From assembly GCF_932526225.1 (NCBI RefSeq), contig NC_064035.1:3533501-3597500 (forward strand): a stretch of DNA of 64,000 bases. Direction: 5' to 3'. This DNA comes from Nematostella vectensis (taxonomy: Eukaryota; Cnidaria; Anthozoa; Actiniaria; Edwardsiidae). Position 1 is the first letter of the stretch. Each line of letters starts with the position of its first letter. A model generated the notes under the pieces. It searched no databases. It saw only the letters and a list, made by a program, of their open reading frames with translations, and was not told where the DNA came from. Below are positions 52,889 through 60,762 of this stretch, one piece after another. Position numbers and translations under genes: made by a program.

Positions 52889-53936
52889 CTGCCGCCGGAC
52901 CGGGCGAAAAAAGTGACCACACCGCCCTCAAGGCGGGGTTGTCGGCACTCGCGGTGGCCGCGGAGTAGTACTTGTTCCGATGATTGCTTAGCATTCGACG
53001 AACCAAGAACGCGGCTACGGCTAGAATGAGCAGCCACGCATTTTCGCCAAGGAACTTCACCGCTTCCCCTGCAGCCTTAAACACGAAGGTCGCGATGCTG
53101 CCTACTAGCCCAGGGAGAAGCTCGCCTGGCTTTTTCCCGATGGCCTTAAGCCCGATACCGACCCCTATGGCCACAGAGGAGAGTGACCTGCCGAGCGATC
53201 TCACAATGGCCGCGATCGTCGTCGCTACGGCCAACCCGATAGCGGTGACGGTAGAGCCGTGCTTTTTGAAGATGGCTTTGATGCGCTCTCTTACCGGCTT
53301 TTGGTTCTCGAGCTCTCGATTTTCGCGTTCTAGTTCGTCAATCTCGGATAGCCTCTCCTCGTTGCGCTCACGGGCCTCTTGGCGGCGACTCTCTGACGTG
53401 TTAGGGTCGTCGATGGTCTCCCTGTCTGTGGCTACCACCCATTGCAGCTCTTGGACTCGTTCTGCGTTCTCCTGGATGACCGCGTCTATCTCTGCCACGG
53501 ACCCCATCGCCAGCTTGAAGCCTTTCAGCCTTGCAACGTCCTGTCGAACGCTCCCGTCCTCATTGAACACCTGTCTTGGTTTAGACCAACCTCCTTTGCC
53601 GAGGTTGCGAAGCTGTATTAGCGTCTTTCCCCTCCGGTCTGACTGGAACCGTATCAGATTCTCGTTAAGGTCTGGGTATTTCTCCCTGAGGGACTGGAGA
53701 CCGAGTCTTGTCGCTGCACCCTCTGTGATGAACGAGGTTTCAGCGGTCGTTTGCGTTGCGCTCCGCGTAGCCATGCTATGCGCAGCATGCATACGCGATG
53801 ACGTGCTCGTCATTGGGATCGACTCCCCATCGTCGGGGTCAAACGGGATAAGGGGCGTCGTCTCGTCGTCCCCCGCTCCGCGATCGGCGGACGCACCCGG
53901 CAAGGTATCGTCAATGTCAACGTCAACATCACCCAT
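52704..53936 (-). CDS. Orphan coiled-coil protein with hydrophobic C-terminal half
   Basis: 410 codons from the ATG at 53936. It has an acidic start (GDVDVDIDDTLPG), a middle with ELQWV and a charged coiled coil at about residues 155-215 (SRRQEARERNEERLSEIDEL), and then several hydrophobic segments at about 230-315 (VTAIGLAVATTIAAIVRSL, LPGLVGSIATFVFKAAGEAV, NAWLLILAVAAFLVRRML). The last ~90 residues look like out-of-family read-through and overlap the plus-strand gene, so the natural end is probably near 52960. It is divergent from the capsid gene across 108 bp. The role is unknown; its layout would suit a membrane-active internal virion protein. The long plus-strand frame opposite is a shadow. 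Confidence 0.65.
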   Translation of the reverse strand: MGDVDVDIDDTLPGASADRGAGDDETTPLIPFDPDDGESIPMTSTSSRMHAAHSMATRSATQTTAETSFITEGAATRLGLQSLREKYPDLNENLIRFQSDRRGKTLIQLRNLGKGGWSKPRQVFNEDGSVRQDVARLKGFKLAMGSVAEIDAVIQENAERVQELQWVVATDRETIDDPNTSESRRQEARERNEERLSEIDELERENRELENQKPVRERIKAIFKKHGSTVTAIGLAVATTIAAIVRSLGRSLSSVAIGVGIGLKAIGKKPGELLPGLVGSIATFVFKAAGEAVKFLGENAWLLILAVAAFLVRRMLSNHRNKYYSAATASADNPALRAVWSLFSPGPAAVMLCAACVRREGAGAAPSACTFAGPCFAAGTARGRSQGQLRVAPYDAHRPCYEHRLALSRC

Positions 53937-54044
53937 GATGCGTGCGCATAACTCGTGCTATGCCATATTAGACATGTCTAACAGTCCGCACCATAGCCAC
54001 GCGGCTTCGTACTTTATGTATACATATATATGTATATATATACG
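53937..54044. promoter_or_regulatory. Divergent promoter region of coiled-coil and capsid genes
   Basis: 108 bp between two start codons. It holds the perfect palindrome TTAGACATGTCTAA (53968-53981), whose core AGACATGTCT matches a p53-family half-site. A TA-rich microsatellite (54016-54041) ends four bases before the capsid ATG and could serve as a TATA element. Confidence 0.5.
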
Positions 54045-55065
54045 ATGCCAGTCAGCGATAAACTTGACCCCCAACGAACCATAAGAACTCCTCTGGGGTT
54101 GAAAGCCGAGAGAACTGTTCACCGGGTCACTCTCAACCCGTCGACGGCCTCCCCAGGCGAGACGCTATATGTGGCGGTCCCAAAGCTATCGGAAGGCGTC
54201 ACGCTCGTGCCTGGCTCCTTGAGGGTCGGTCTCGATTTCTCCATCTCAGGCCATGCAAATAATACAGTCGTGAACAACGTCGGCCGAAATCTCGTGAGCC
54301 GCCTAAAAATCACGTTTGCAGGAGAAACGCTCCAGGACACCAACCGCTACGACGTCTTCAAGACGTATGAGGAGCTTTACCTGTCCAAGGTCGAGAGAGA
54401 GGACCGCCTGGAGCAGGGCATACAGTCAGAAAACATGCGCAAGCTTCGCTCCAAGGCTGGCGATAAAGCGACTAGTAACGCCAAGGAGAACACTCTAAAC
54501 GCCGCCCACGGGGCGAGGTACACCATCCCGCTAGACCATTCTCTGCTGACGGACCACGGCGTACTGTACCCAAGGGCGCTCTCCGAGGCGCTGCTCTTCG
54601 AGATCACGTTCGCAACGGTTGACCAGGTAGTAGTCGGAAGCAATGCTACCAAATTATCCTATGGCATCAAAAATCTAGAGCTGGAATACGAAAGCCTGAG
54701 GGACGACAACCTCGCCCGGTCTGCAGCCGCCGCCTACCAAAACGGCACAACGTTCTTCTACGAGCAAGTGAACCTCCACAAGGAGGTTCGTCCGCCCCTC
54801 CCCGGGGGGCACAGCGGAGCGCCTGCCGCCCCGGCGGTCGGCGTTCTATGGCGATGACAAATTTGCTCTGTGGATCGACCTTCGAACGACGGACGACAGT
54901 GCTATCCATGGGGGTGGTCTCCGATTGGTCAATACCCTCGACGGTGTGCACCTCGAGATAAAACGCACGGCAAGCGGCACGGGTACCGTAAACTGTCACG
55001 TGTTTGTGGTGGCCGACGCCCAAATGAACCTTATGAACGGACAGCTAGAGTCCATACAATACTGA
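54045..55065 (+). pseudogene. Double-jelly-roll major capsid protein, internally deleted
   Basis: The N-terminal part runs from the ATG at 54045 to a stop at 54857 (270 residues). Its conserved phrase SGHANNTVVNNVGRNLVSRL, together with TFAGETLQDTNRYDVFKTY, is typical of the first jelly roll of Polinton-like capsid proteins. A C-terminal piece (FALWIDLRTTDD ... to the stop at 55063-55065) follows in another frame from about 54842. The two pieces abut at a GC-rich junction near 54790-54845, and together they give about 345 residues. Polinton capsid proteins usually exceed 500, so roughly the start of the second jelly roll is missing. It would form the icosahedral shell; this copy cannot. Confidence 0.85.
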
Positions 55066-55105
55066 GCACAGACAGTTTCTGCGCTAAGCGTTGCGGCAGC
55101 GCGGT

Positions 55106-55689
55106 ATGGACCCGAAAAACATCCCATTTAACGCTCTCATCGTGGGCCCGACGTCATGCGGGAAGACCCGATTCATAGTGGACCGGCTGCGCGGCCCTTT
55201 CCGGGGCAAGTTTGACTACATCGTACTCATGTGCCCTACCTTTGTCTACGACGGCTTCGGCGAGGGCGACGATCGTCTGTTTGTCATCGCACCTGAGGCG
55301 GGTCAGATCGACATACTGCTGAGGTTTGTCTCTTCGAAGGCACTAATACGCTAATCATACTCGACGACTGTGCGGCCTCGAAAGACGTAAAGAGGCGCTC
55401 TGACCAGCTCGTCAACTTGGCGTTCAGCGCGCGCCACGTGGGTATTAGCGTGTGGGTGATCACGCAGCAGCTCACCAGCATCACGAAGCCGTTCCGCGAG
55501 AACATCGCCGCCTTGGTGGTCTTCTATACCCCGAGCAAGGCGGACATGAAAGCTATCCTGCATGACTACGGCGCGGAGCTCTCAGAAGAGAAGATGAAAG
55601 AGTACATGAAGGCCCTCAAGACGAAAAAGTTCTCGAAGTTAGAGTTTTGCTTGCGTCACCCTTATACCATCGCCCTATTTGAACGGTAA
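55106..55689 (+). pseudogene. Genome-packaging ATPase (FtsK/HerA, A32-like), frameshifted
   Basis: It starts at the ATG at 55106 (MDPKNIPFNA), 40 bp after the capsid gene. Walker A is GPTSCGKT at about residues 14-21. The first frame stops at 55354, and the second frame carries Walker B (TLIILDDC), SARHVGISVWVITQQ and the end, RHPYTIALFER. The frameshift lies at about 55325-55350, between the two Walker motifs. The two parts total about 194 residues, near the usual size for these small viral ATPases. The family pumps DNA into the capsid, and its place directly after the capsid gene is the usual order in Polinton-like viruses. Confidence 0.9.
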
Positions 55690-55710
55690 CCACCGCCCCA
55701 GGGCATAACG

Positions 55711-55728
55711 CATATATAATCACACGTG
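55711..55728 (+). promoter_or_regulatory. TATA-like and E-box sequence before the 55746 gene
   Basis: CATATATAAT and then CACGTG (55723-55728), about 18 bp before the ATG. It resembles the TA-rich and E-box sequences before other plus-strand genes of the element. Confidence 0.4.
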
Positions 55729-55745
55729 TTGCACCTTGCCACGGC

Positions 55746-56351
55746 ATGATGAGCGACGAATGCTTTGAGAGTCTTCTTGTGGGAGTCTTCTTGTTGGACT
55801 GCTCGACGCAGCCTGCCGCAACGGCAACCGGAGGTGAGCAAACTGAGATAGCAGACGCGAGGGAGAAACTCGCGATTCTCGTAGCCTCGGGGAAGTCGAG
55901 AGAGATGGTAAGCAAGGCCCTGACTCACGACGACGTCAAACGCATGAGCGCCGAGGAGGTGAGGAAGTACGAGAGGCGATACGAGACCGCTCTAGCCAGC
56001 CGGACTACAGACGCCCTGGCAGACACCTTTCTGAAGCTTACGACCAAGCTAGTAGGCATGGCGCTGCCGATAGACAGTGTGGTTGATCTTCACAATGACC
56101 TAGTGTCCGACTACATCATCAACAACGAGCTCCGCACATTGTGCGGAAGCCTGTCTCTACGCTGCGGTCGTTTGATGGCTTTAGCCGTCGGGGCGTTACA
56201 CGTAGCACGTCATGTGGACACCGCCGGAACGGCAAGCGCTGACACGCGGTGTCAACACGAGTTAGCAGTCGCGGACTCACCAGTGGTTTGCCTGCCGGAA
56301 CGGCAAACGCACAGTGGCGAGTCTGCCACCCCAGAGCAGACGTTCATTTGA
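55746..56351 (+). CDS. Orphan element protein, helical
   Basis: 201 codons from tandem ATGs at 55746/55749. A helical core at about residues 32-160 includes DAREKLAILVASGKSREMVS, ASRTTDALADTFLKLTTKL and YIINNELRTLCGSL. I recall related orphan proteins in cnidarian genomes but no function. The last ~45 residues are translated from copies of the dispersed GCCGGAACGGCAA motif and look like acquired tail. It is the third gene of the plus-strand virion block. Confidence 0.6.
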   Translation: MMSDECFESLLVGVFLLDCSTQPAATATGGEQTEIADAREKLAILVASGKSREMVSKALTHDDVKRMSAEEVRKYERRYETALASRTTDALADTFLKLTTKLVGMALPIDSVVDLHNDLVSDYIINNELRTLCGSLSLRCGRLMALAVGALHVARHVDTAGTASADTRCQHELAVADSPVVCLPERQTHSGESATPEQTFI

Positions 56352-56401
56352 AAGTTTGCCACTTTTGCCACTTCTTCAGCAACCAAGTAGTTGAACCACA
56401 A

Positions 56402-56908
56402 ATGGAGGAACCTCAAGGAAGTACTAGTGCCCAGCATCTCGCGGAACCTGACGAACAAGCTGCGGAGCAAGCTGCTCATGAACCTGCACGTACGCCTTCG
56501 GCGTTGGCGGAGAGGATCACGAGCCCCGAACCAGCCGCGACCCGACCTAAACACCCTGGACGAGTCGAAGCCGGAAGGCGCTTGGCAAAGTGGAACCGAA
56601 TTAACAGAGCGAAGAAAGAGACACTTCGTGTCGTGCAACGCGTTGAGTCGCCGGTCGCTGGCGAGTCGCAGGGACTCGAGGGCTTGCGCGCGCGCGCCGA
56701 AGGCATACACACATCAGTCCCGGAAAGCAACTCTGCTTGGTCGGCTAGCTCGGTTATCGGGGTCGCTGGTCTTCTAGTGTCATTGATCGGCCTCTACACA
56801 CGTAGGCGGGAGCTAGCTGCCGCGTTCACTCGTACACCAGCTGTTAACCAGCGAGCTACCGACGACGTGACTCCGCCCGCAAGGCCGCCGCTGGCGGCCG
56901 CACAGTAG
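56402..56908 (+). CDS. Orphan single-pass membrane-type protein
   Basis: 168 residues from the ATG at 56402. A Glu/Ala-rich first part is followed by a basic stretch (HPGRVEAGRRLAKWNRINRA, about 57-77), a linker, one hydrophobic segment (VIGVAGLLVSLIGLYTRRR, about 118-136) and a Pro-rich end. This layout suits a small membrane or virion protein. No family function is known to me. The start is chosen because the longer frame upstream runs through repeat-motif DNA. Confidence 0.6.
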   Translation: MEEPQGSTSAQHLAEPDEQAAEQAAHEPARTPSALAERITSPEPAATRPKHPGRVEAGRRLAKWNRINRAKKETLRVVQRVESPVAGESQGLEGLRARAEGIHTSVPESNSAWSASSVIGVAGLLVSLIGLYTRRRELAAAFTRTPAVNQRATDDVTPPARPPLAAAQ

Positions 56909-57054
56909 ACCAAGGATCTGCCGTTCCGGCGACTTGCCGTTCCGGCGACAGCGCTTCGCGCTCCCGGACAATGCAAATCTCGGCTATTATCCATGAAGTA
57001 AGCAGACATTTAAACACAAGGGCCCCACCCATATCCGCACGTCCGTGCACCGCA

Positions 57055-57279
57055 ATGTCGACGACGCAGCAGAGCAAGATCACAAAGACCATCACCGACG
57101 CCGCAGTCATAACCGGCCTCGTCGCCGATATCGGCTGGGTTGGGCGCAAGGTCTTACGCGAGGACTTCACCAAAGACCCCTCCGCGAACGCCATGAACTA
57201 CGCAAAAATGACTGCCGCCGTTGCAGGTGCTGTCGCTTTGAAGGGTTACCTTGAGGACCAGAAGATCCTGCCCGTGTAG
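57055..57279 (+). CDS. Small orphan element protein (74 aa)
   Basis: 74 residues from the ATG at 57055. It has a Ser/Thr-Gln start, a hydrophobic Gly-containing segment (AAVITGLVADIGWVGRKV), an acidic-polar middle (REDFTKDPSANAMNYAKM), and a second hydrophobic segment (TAAVAGAVALKGYLEDQKIL). Two short membrane passes are plausible. I recall close relatives as orphans in cnidarians, which supports it as a real gene despite its size. Confidence 0.65.
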   Translation: MSTTQQSKITKTITDAAVITGLVADIGWVGRKVLREDFTKDPSANAMNYAKMTAAVAGAVALKGYLEDQKILPV

Positions 57280-57370
57280 TAGTGTACTGTGGCACACCAC
57301 TGCGTGTGAGCCGTGTATTAGACTCGTGCGTGCTTTGCACAATTCATGCGCATGCGCATACGTACACACA

Positions 57371-57415
57371 GCACGTGAAGTGTGCGCACGTGAAGTGTGC
57401 GTACGTGAAACGTAC
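57371..57415 (+). promoter_or_regulatory. Three 15-bp iterons just upstream of the 57428 gene
   Basis: GCACGTGAAGTGTGC at 57371-57385 and 57386-57400, and the variant GTACGTGAAACGTAC at 57401-57415. The first two contain the E-box CACGTG. The array ends 12 bp before the ATG at 57428. Copies are end to end, as expected for cooperative protein binding. Confidence 0.6.
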
Positions 57416-57427
57416 ACACACTACTCG

Positions 57428-57853
57428 ATGGCCTCCATCGCGATTTTAGTTGGCGGCGCCGTCCTAAACGCGACTGCATTCGTTGGCGGCAACTACCTCG
57501 CAAAGTTCCTGTCGAACGATGAGAGCCCTGCCTTAGCTGAGAAGAAGAGGCACGACAAGGCCCTAGAGAAATACCAACAAGACTATGGACGCTACCAACA
57601 GCGGCGACAAAAAATCCTCGATTGGCAAGCTCATAGTCGCGAGAGAGGGTCCCTCGCAAAGCAGAACTTCACCGACACCGACTACGCGCTCAAACTCTAC
57701 AACCAGACCCGGCCAAAACAATCCCTGGAGTCGATGCGGCCCCCCGAGCTGTCCGACTACTACATCCCCAGCAAAACGCAGAAAAACGCCGAGTTGGCGT
57801 ACATTGGCGCCGGCGCTCTCGCCATCGGCTACGCAGCTAGCCGCTTGCTGTGA
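57428..57853 (+). CDS. Orphan element protein (141 aa) with membrane ends
   Basis: 141 residues. It has a hydrophobic start (MASIAILVGGAVLNATAFVG), a charged coiled middle (EKKRHDKALEKYQQDYGRYQ), the phrase FTDTDYALKLYNQTRP, then SDYYIPSKTQKN and a hydrophobic end (LAYIGAGALAIGYAASRLL). The pattern, intact frame and my memory of close cnidarian orphan relatives support a conserved gene. Two terminal membrane segments around a soluble middle suggest a protein anchored in an internal virion membrane or host membrane; this is inference. Confidence 0.75.
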   Translation: MASIAILVGGAVLNATAFVGGNYLAKFLSNDESPALAEKKRHDKALEKYQQDYGRYQQRRQKILDWQAHSRERGSLAKQNFTDTDYALKLYNQTRPKQSLESMRPPELSDYYIPSKTQKNAELAYIGAGALAIGYAASRLL

Positions 57854-57902
57854 TGCAGCTACCGTTCCAGCGCTGCGTCTAGGCGGCCTTTTTCCATCCT
57901 GC

Positions 57903-57940
57903 GCGTATACGTATACGTATACGTATAAGTATAAGTATAA
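57903..57940 (+). promoter_or_regulatory. (GTATAC)n/(AAGTAT)n TATA-like microsatellite
   Basis: Alternating GTATAC and AAGTAT units directly before ATG 57941, ahead of the integrase remnant. Its position mirrors that of the TA-rich run before the capsid gene. Confidence 0.4.
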
Positions 57941-58062
57941 GATGATTGCAGACCGAGTTCGCGCAGCAGTGCGTATGCACTACGAGAGCAGACGGCAAAC
58001 GCCTGTTGAAGACTGATACACGACTGATACGACGCATTGCAATGCATCGCGATACACACGTA

Positions 58063-58191
58063 ATGGCCCGCCGGAACGGCAAGCGCATGTCCGACGAAGA
58101 ACTCGATGCGTTCCTTCGTCCTATATACTACGCCAGAGGCGGCTTCCAGGGAGTGACCGCTCTGCATGCCAAACTTATACGCATATCGTGA
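58063..58191 (+). pseudogene. Polinton-type integrase, N-terminal remnant
   Basis: About 42 residues from the ATG at 58063, with SDEELDAFLRPIYYARGGFQG as the informative part (positions 7-27; first residues of the phrase vary). A phrase of the form LRxIYYDPxxxGSFGG near the start is what I remember of Polinton integrases of the F54H12.3 type. Everything after it is missing, including the DDE catalytic core. The break coincides with the break of the convergent helicase at about 58170-58192. The element therefore cannot integrate by its own product. Confidence 0.6.
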
Positions 58192-58712
58192 GGTCCCTCT
58201 TTATCTCCCGAGGGCGAGACCTGCCCATAGTCGCCACAACACACTACCTGACACGGCCGCGTGGCGAGGTACCCTAGGATGGCGCGTAGCACTTTAGTCT
58301 GTACCTTACAGCACTCGTCAATGATGATTACTTCTGCGAGACGGTCGAGTTTGTGCCCCAGCTCGGAAGGTCTCCACTCCTCTATCGGCTTCTCCGCTGG
58401 TATGCAGAGGTAGTGGTGGTAGGTTTGAGCCTTCACCGCGAGGCGCGGGTTGTTGCGATGGTCGTGGGCGAGGTCGTTCTCGGGGGTGAGCACCACAAGG
58501 TTGCGGCCGCGGAACATGCTCACCGCCCAATCGGTCTTCCCCGATCCTCCCTGGCCGACTAGATACATCTTCGCAGAGGCTGCGGCCACTAGATCGCACG
58601 GCAGACTCGGCGCAGTGCTTGGCTCCCTAGCCAAGCCCCCCCGACTTCTTCGGACCCCAAGCCGCTTCGGGTCGCCACTCGTACCCAGGCTTCTTGTGGC
58701 GCCACTCTCCAT
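58128..58712 (-). pseudogene. Superfamily 1 helicase domain, truncated
   Basis: It has Walker A GQGGSGKT, Walker B VIIIDECC and motif III QVVCCGDYGQVSP in RecD/Pif1-like order. The coding then leaves the family at about 58185, so motifs IV-VI are missing. Upstream it overlaps the end of the polymerase frame (58627), with the frame change near a C7 tract (58636-58643). In related cnidarian proteins, as I remember them, polymerase and helicase are one polypeptide, so this is probably the second half of one gene. An SF1 helicase would unwind the template for the viral polymerase. Confidence 0.8.
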
Positions 58713-60117
58713 ACCTCGGATTTCGCTCTACGAGCTTTACACCACTGGGCACCGCCTTTGCGTATATGGCATCTGTGCACACTCGGAGGACGTCTTCGCG
58801 AGGGATCCGCCTCAACATGCGTCGCAACGCTATGTTTGTGTACGCCAAGACGAAGGCCCTGATATGGTACCATTGTGAGCGCCGGACACCGTCTTTGTAT
58901 TGGATCAGATGAGCCCCGTCGGCATGCTCGAAGTTAAGTAAGTGGTCGGTGCCCGCAAGGAGGTTTGTCAGATACGCGGCTTCTTCACGGTCGCGGACTA
59001 CGATCGAGGACTCGTCGCCATGGCGAGCGCACTTGCCTACGAAACGGACAGCGAGATCTCGACCCTCAGGGTACTGCGAGTCTTCGCCGCCGGGGCGGCA
59101 CGCGATGGAGTGGGGGAACTTGATGGAGTCCTTTTTTCCGACGCTATACAACACCTCCCTCGCCGTGGCCATGACGAGGTCACCCGAGTCTAACAGGTCC
59201 TTGAGCTCCGGCGTGGTGATCCAGCCCTCGTTTTGCTCCAAGTGCTGCCCCACCCTCCCGGAAGTGTAGGGGTGGCAGGCCTCAGAGAACTCCCACTCGG
59301 TCAGCTGAATGGCCCCGGTTAGTTGAAGAACCTCGCTCAATGGCCGTCCCACAACATCCGCGATACGATACACGTTCGTAGGGAAGCCGTATTTCCGTAC
59401 CAAATCAATGGCGTCCGAGGCGCCGCCGAAGACACTGTCCTCGCATCCTAGGTACGCCGCACGCATGTCGATGTGCGCATGAGGCTGCGCCCCTAAGTTT
59501 TCCTTGCTATTCCACACTTTGGACTCAACCTGCGCCGCTCGCCAGACGTCCCTGTATTTAAGAGGCGTTGGCCTGATGTTCTCTTTTTGGGTCCACTTTT
59601 TGAAGCGATACCCTATCGCACCGCCCATCGAGTGCGTAGCTTCGGTGTATTCTTGGTAGGCTGGGTGATCATCAGGGAGCCATTGAGGATCATGTCCAGT
59701 CTCGTCTGTAAACGCCCTGTCGATAGCCGCTCCGTCCTGTCCCGATCGGTACAGTTTGCCTTCGTGCGTGACTATAACACGCCCACACAGCCAGATCCTC
59801 GTGCTTCTGGGGATCGCCCTGTTTATGAAGCGGATGAGCACCTCTCGCACCTCCGCCTCGAGCGTTTTTGTGGGGGCACTGGTGGCGCGAAGCGCTGCCT
59901 TCTGCTGACATAACGAACGAAGCTCCCTCTCAGCCTCGAAGTCTAGGCCGTGGACGCTCGCGATCGCAGGTGGTTCAGTCGGAAGCTCCGCCCAGGCGTG
60001 GTTATTGTGGCAAGGGATGCGGATTTGTGCGTACCCCCTCTTGTACTTCCCCGAGTCCCACATAACGTTGCCCAGGGCGCCCACGGCTACCAGCTTTATC
60101 TCTAGCTTCTTTTCCAT
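58627..60117 (-). CDS. Family B-type DNA polymerase (palm region), helicase in next frame
   Basis: 496 codons from the ATG at 60117. The palm shows a motif A-like phrase (HIDMRAAYLG, about residue 215), the helix before motif C (HIRAFVLAYTNIALRRMLRR) and a motif C-like phrase VCTDAIYAKAV, where family B enzymes have DTDS. This fits the protein-primed DNA_pol_B_2 group, as expected in Polintons. No clear exonuclease motifs were found in the first 200 residues. The start codon follows the TAG of the upstream open frame directly and in the same frame. The downstream end runs into the helicase by frameshift, so a polymerase-helicase fusion is likely the ancestral state. Confidence 0.75.
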   Translation of the reverse strand: MEKKLEIKLVAVGALGNVMWDSGKYKRGYAQIRIPCHNNHAWAELPTEPPAIASVHGLDFEAERELRSLCQQKAALRATSAPTKTLEAEVREVLIRFINRAIPRSTRIWLCGRVIVTHEGKLYRSGQDGAAIDRAFTDETGHDPQWLPDDHPAYQEYTEATHSMGGAIGYRFKKWTQKENIRPTPLKYRDVWRAAQVESKVWNSKENLGAQPHAHIDMRAAYLGCEDSVFGGASDAIDLVRKYGFPTNVYRIADVVGRPLSEVLQLTGAIQLTEWEFSEACHPYTSGRVGQHLEQNEGWITTPELKDLLDSGDLVMATAREVLYSVGKKDSIKFPHSIACRPGGEDSQYPEGRDLAVRFVGKCARHGDESSIVVRDREEAAYLTNLLAGTDHLLNFEHADGAHLIQYKDGVRRSQWYHIRAFVLAYTNIALRRMLRRIPREDVLRVCTDAIYAKAVPSGVKLVERNPRYGEWRHKKPGYEWRPEAAWGPKKSGGLG

Positions 60118-60762
60118 CTAAAAGAGGTCTTCTTTGGTGCATCCCGTAGTGGCCAGCTTCTTGTCATATCGCTCGAGGATCTTGCCTCGTGTCTTGGTTA
60201 GACCAAGGGAGCGCGAGGTGCCGCGATTCCTCAAGAAGTCGGCAACATAGCTCACAACACAGTTAGCGAAGGCGTCACTCCCCCCCCCCCCCCCCCCCCG
60301 CTCAAACATTGGCCCAGGCTCCCCATTTTGCTCAGGTAAAGGGCGAAGCTCGTATCTCACGTAGACGAGGTACTCTCGTCCTTTCTCCCAAATACCCGCG
60401 TCGATGCCTTCCAGGGCGCCGACTGCGATTTGGTCCCCTCTTTTGACTAACGACCCACCAATCTTGTGCTCAGAGCGCCCTTCCTCCTCCGTGATTGGCG
60501 CCAACGGCTCTGCGGGGGCCTTACCAGCGACCGTGAAGAGCCCGTAACGCCGGTCGGGGTCTACCATCTCGAGCACCATCGGCAGCACTGCGTTTGCCCT
60601 CAGAGAATCTCGCTCGTGCGAGACCCACCACACCGAGCCGTCGTCATTAATATCAGGCCCCCGCATAACCGGCTTTAGAGCAATGACACCTGCTCCACCA
60701 AGATCTCTTATCTCCTGGTAAACACCGGCGCTTACGTCTTGGCCCCGAACAGTGGCATCCAC
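60118..60762 (-). CDS. Orphan protein upstream of the polymerase, separated by one TAG
   Basis: 214 codons. It has VWWVSHERDSLRANAVLP, a YGLFTVAGKA phrase, SLVKRGDQIAVG and YLVYVRYELRPLPE, then a poly-glycine stretch coded by a long C tract (about 60279-60299) and a basic end (SLGLTKTRGKILERYDKKL). Strand-rich, with no known fold. The ATG at 60762 may not be the true start, because the preceding 61019 frame runs into it in another frame. The stop codon TAG (60118-60120) is immediately followed, in frame, by the polymerase ATG. A role in replication (for example as a terminal-protein or accessory domain) is conceivable from the position only. Confidence 0.6.
   Translation of the reverse strand: MDATVRGQDVSAGVYQEIRDLGGAGVIALKPVMRGPDINDDGSVWWVSHERDSLRANAVLPMVLEMVDPDRRYGLFTVAGKAPAEPLAPITEEEGRSEHKIGGSLVKRGDQIAVGALEGIDAGIWEKGREYLVYVRYELRPLPEQNGEPGPMFERGGGGGGSDAFANCVVSYVADFLRNRGTSRSLGLTKTRGKILERYDKKLATTGCTKEDLF

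Noticed and set aside
52984-54084. 366-codon plus-strand frame opposite the coiled-coil gene
   Set aside because: It is Ser-rich and lacks any motif, while the minus strand shows an acidic start, coiled coil and membrane segments. It is a shadow, and it also overlaps the capsid start.
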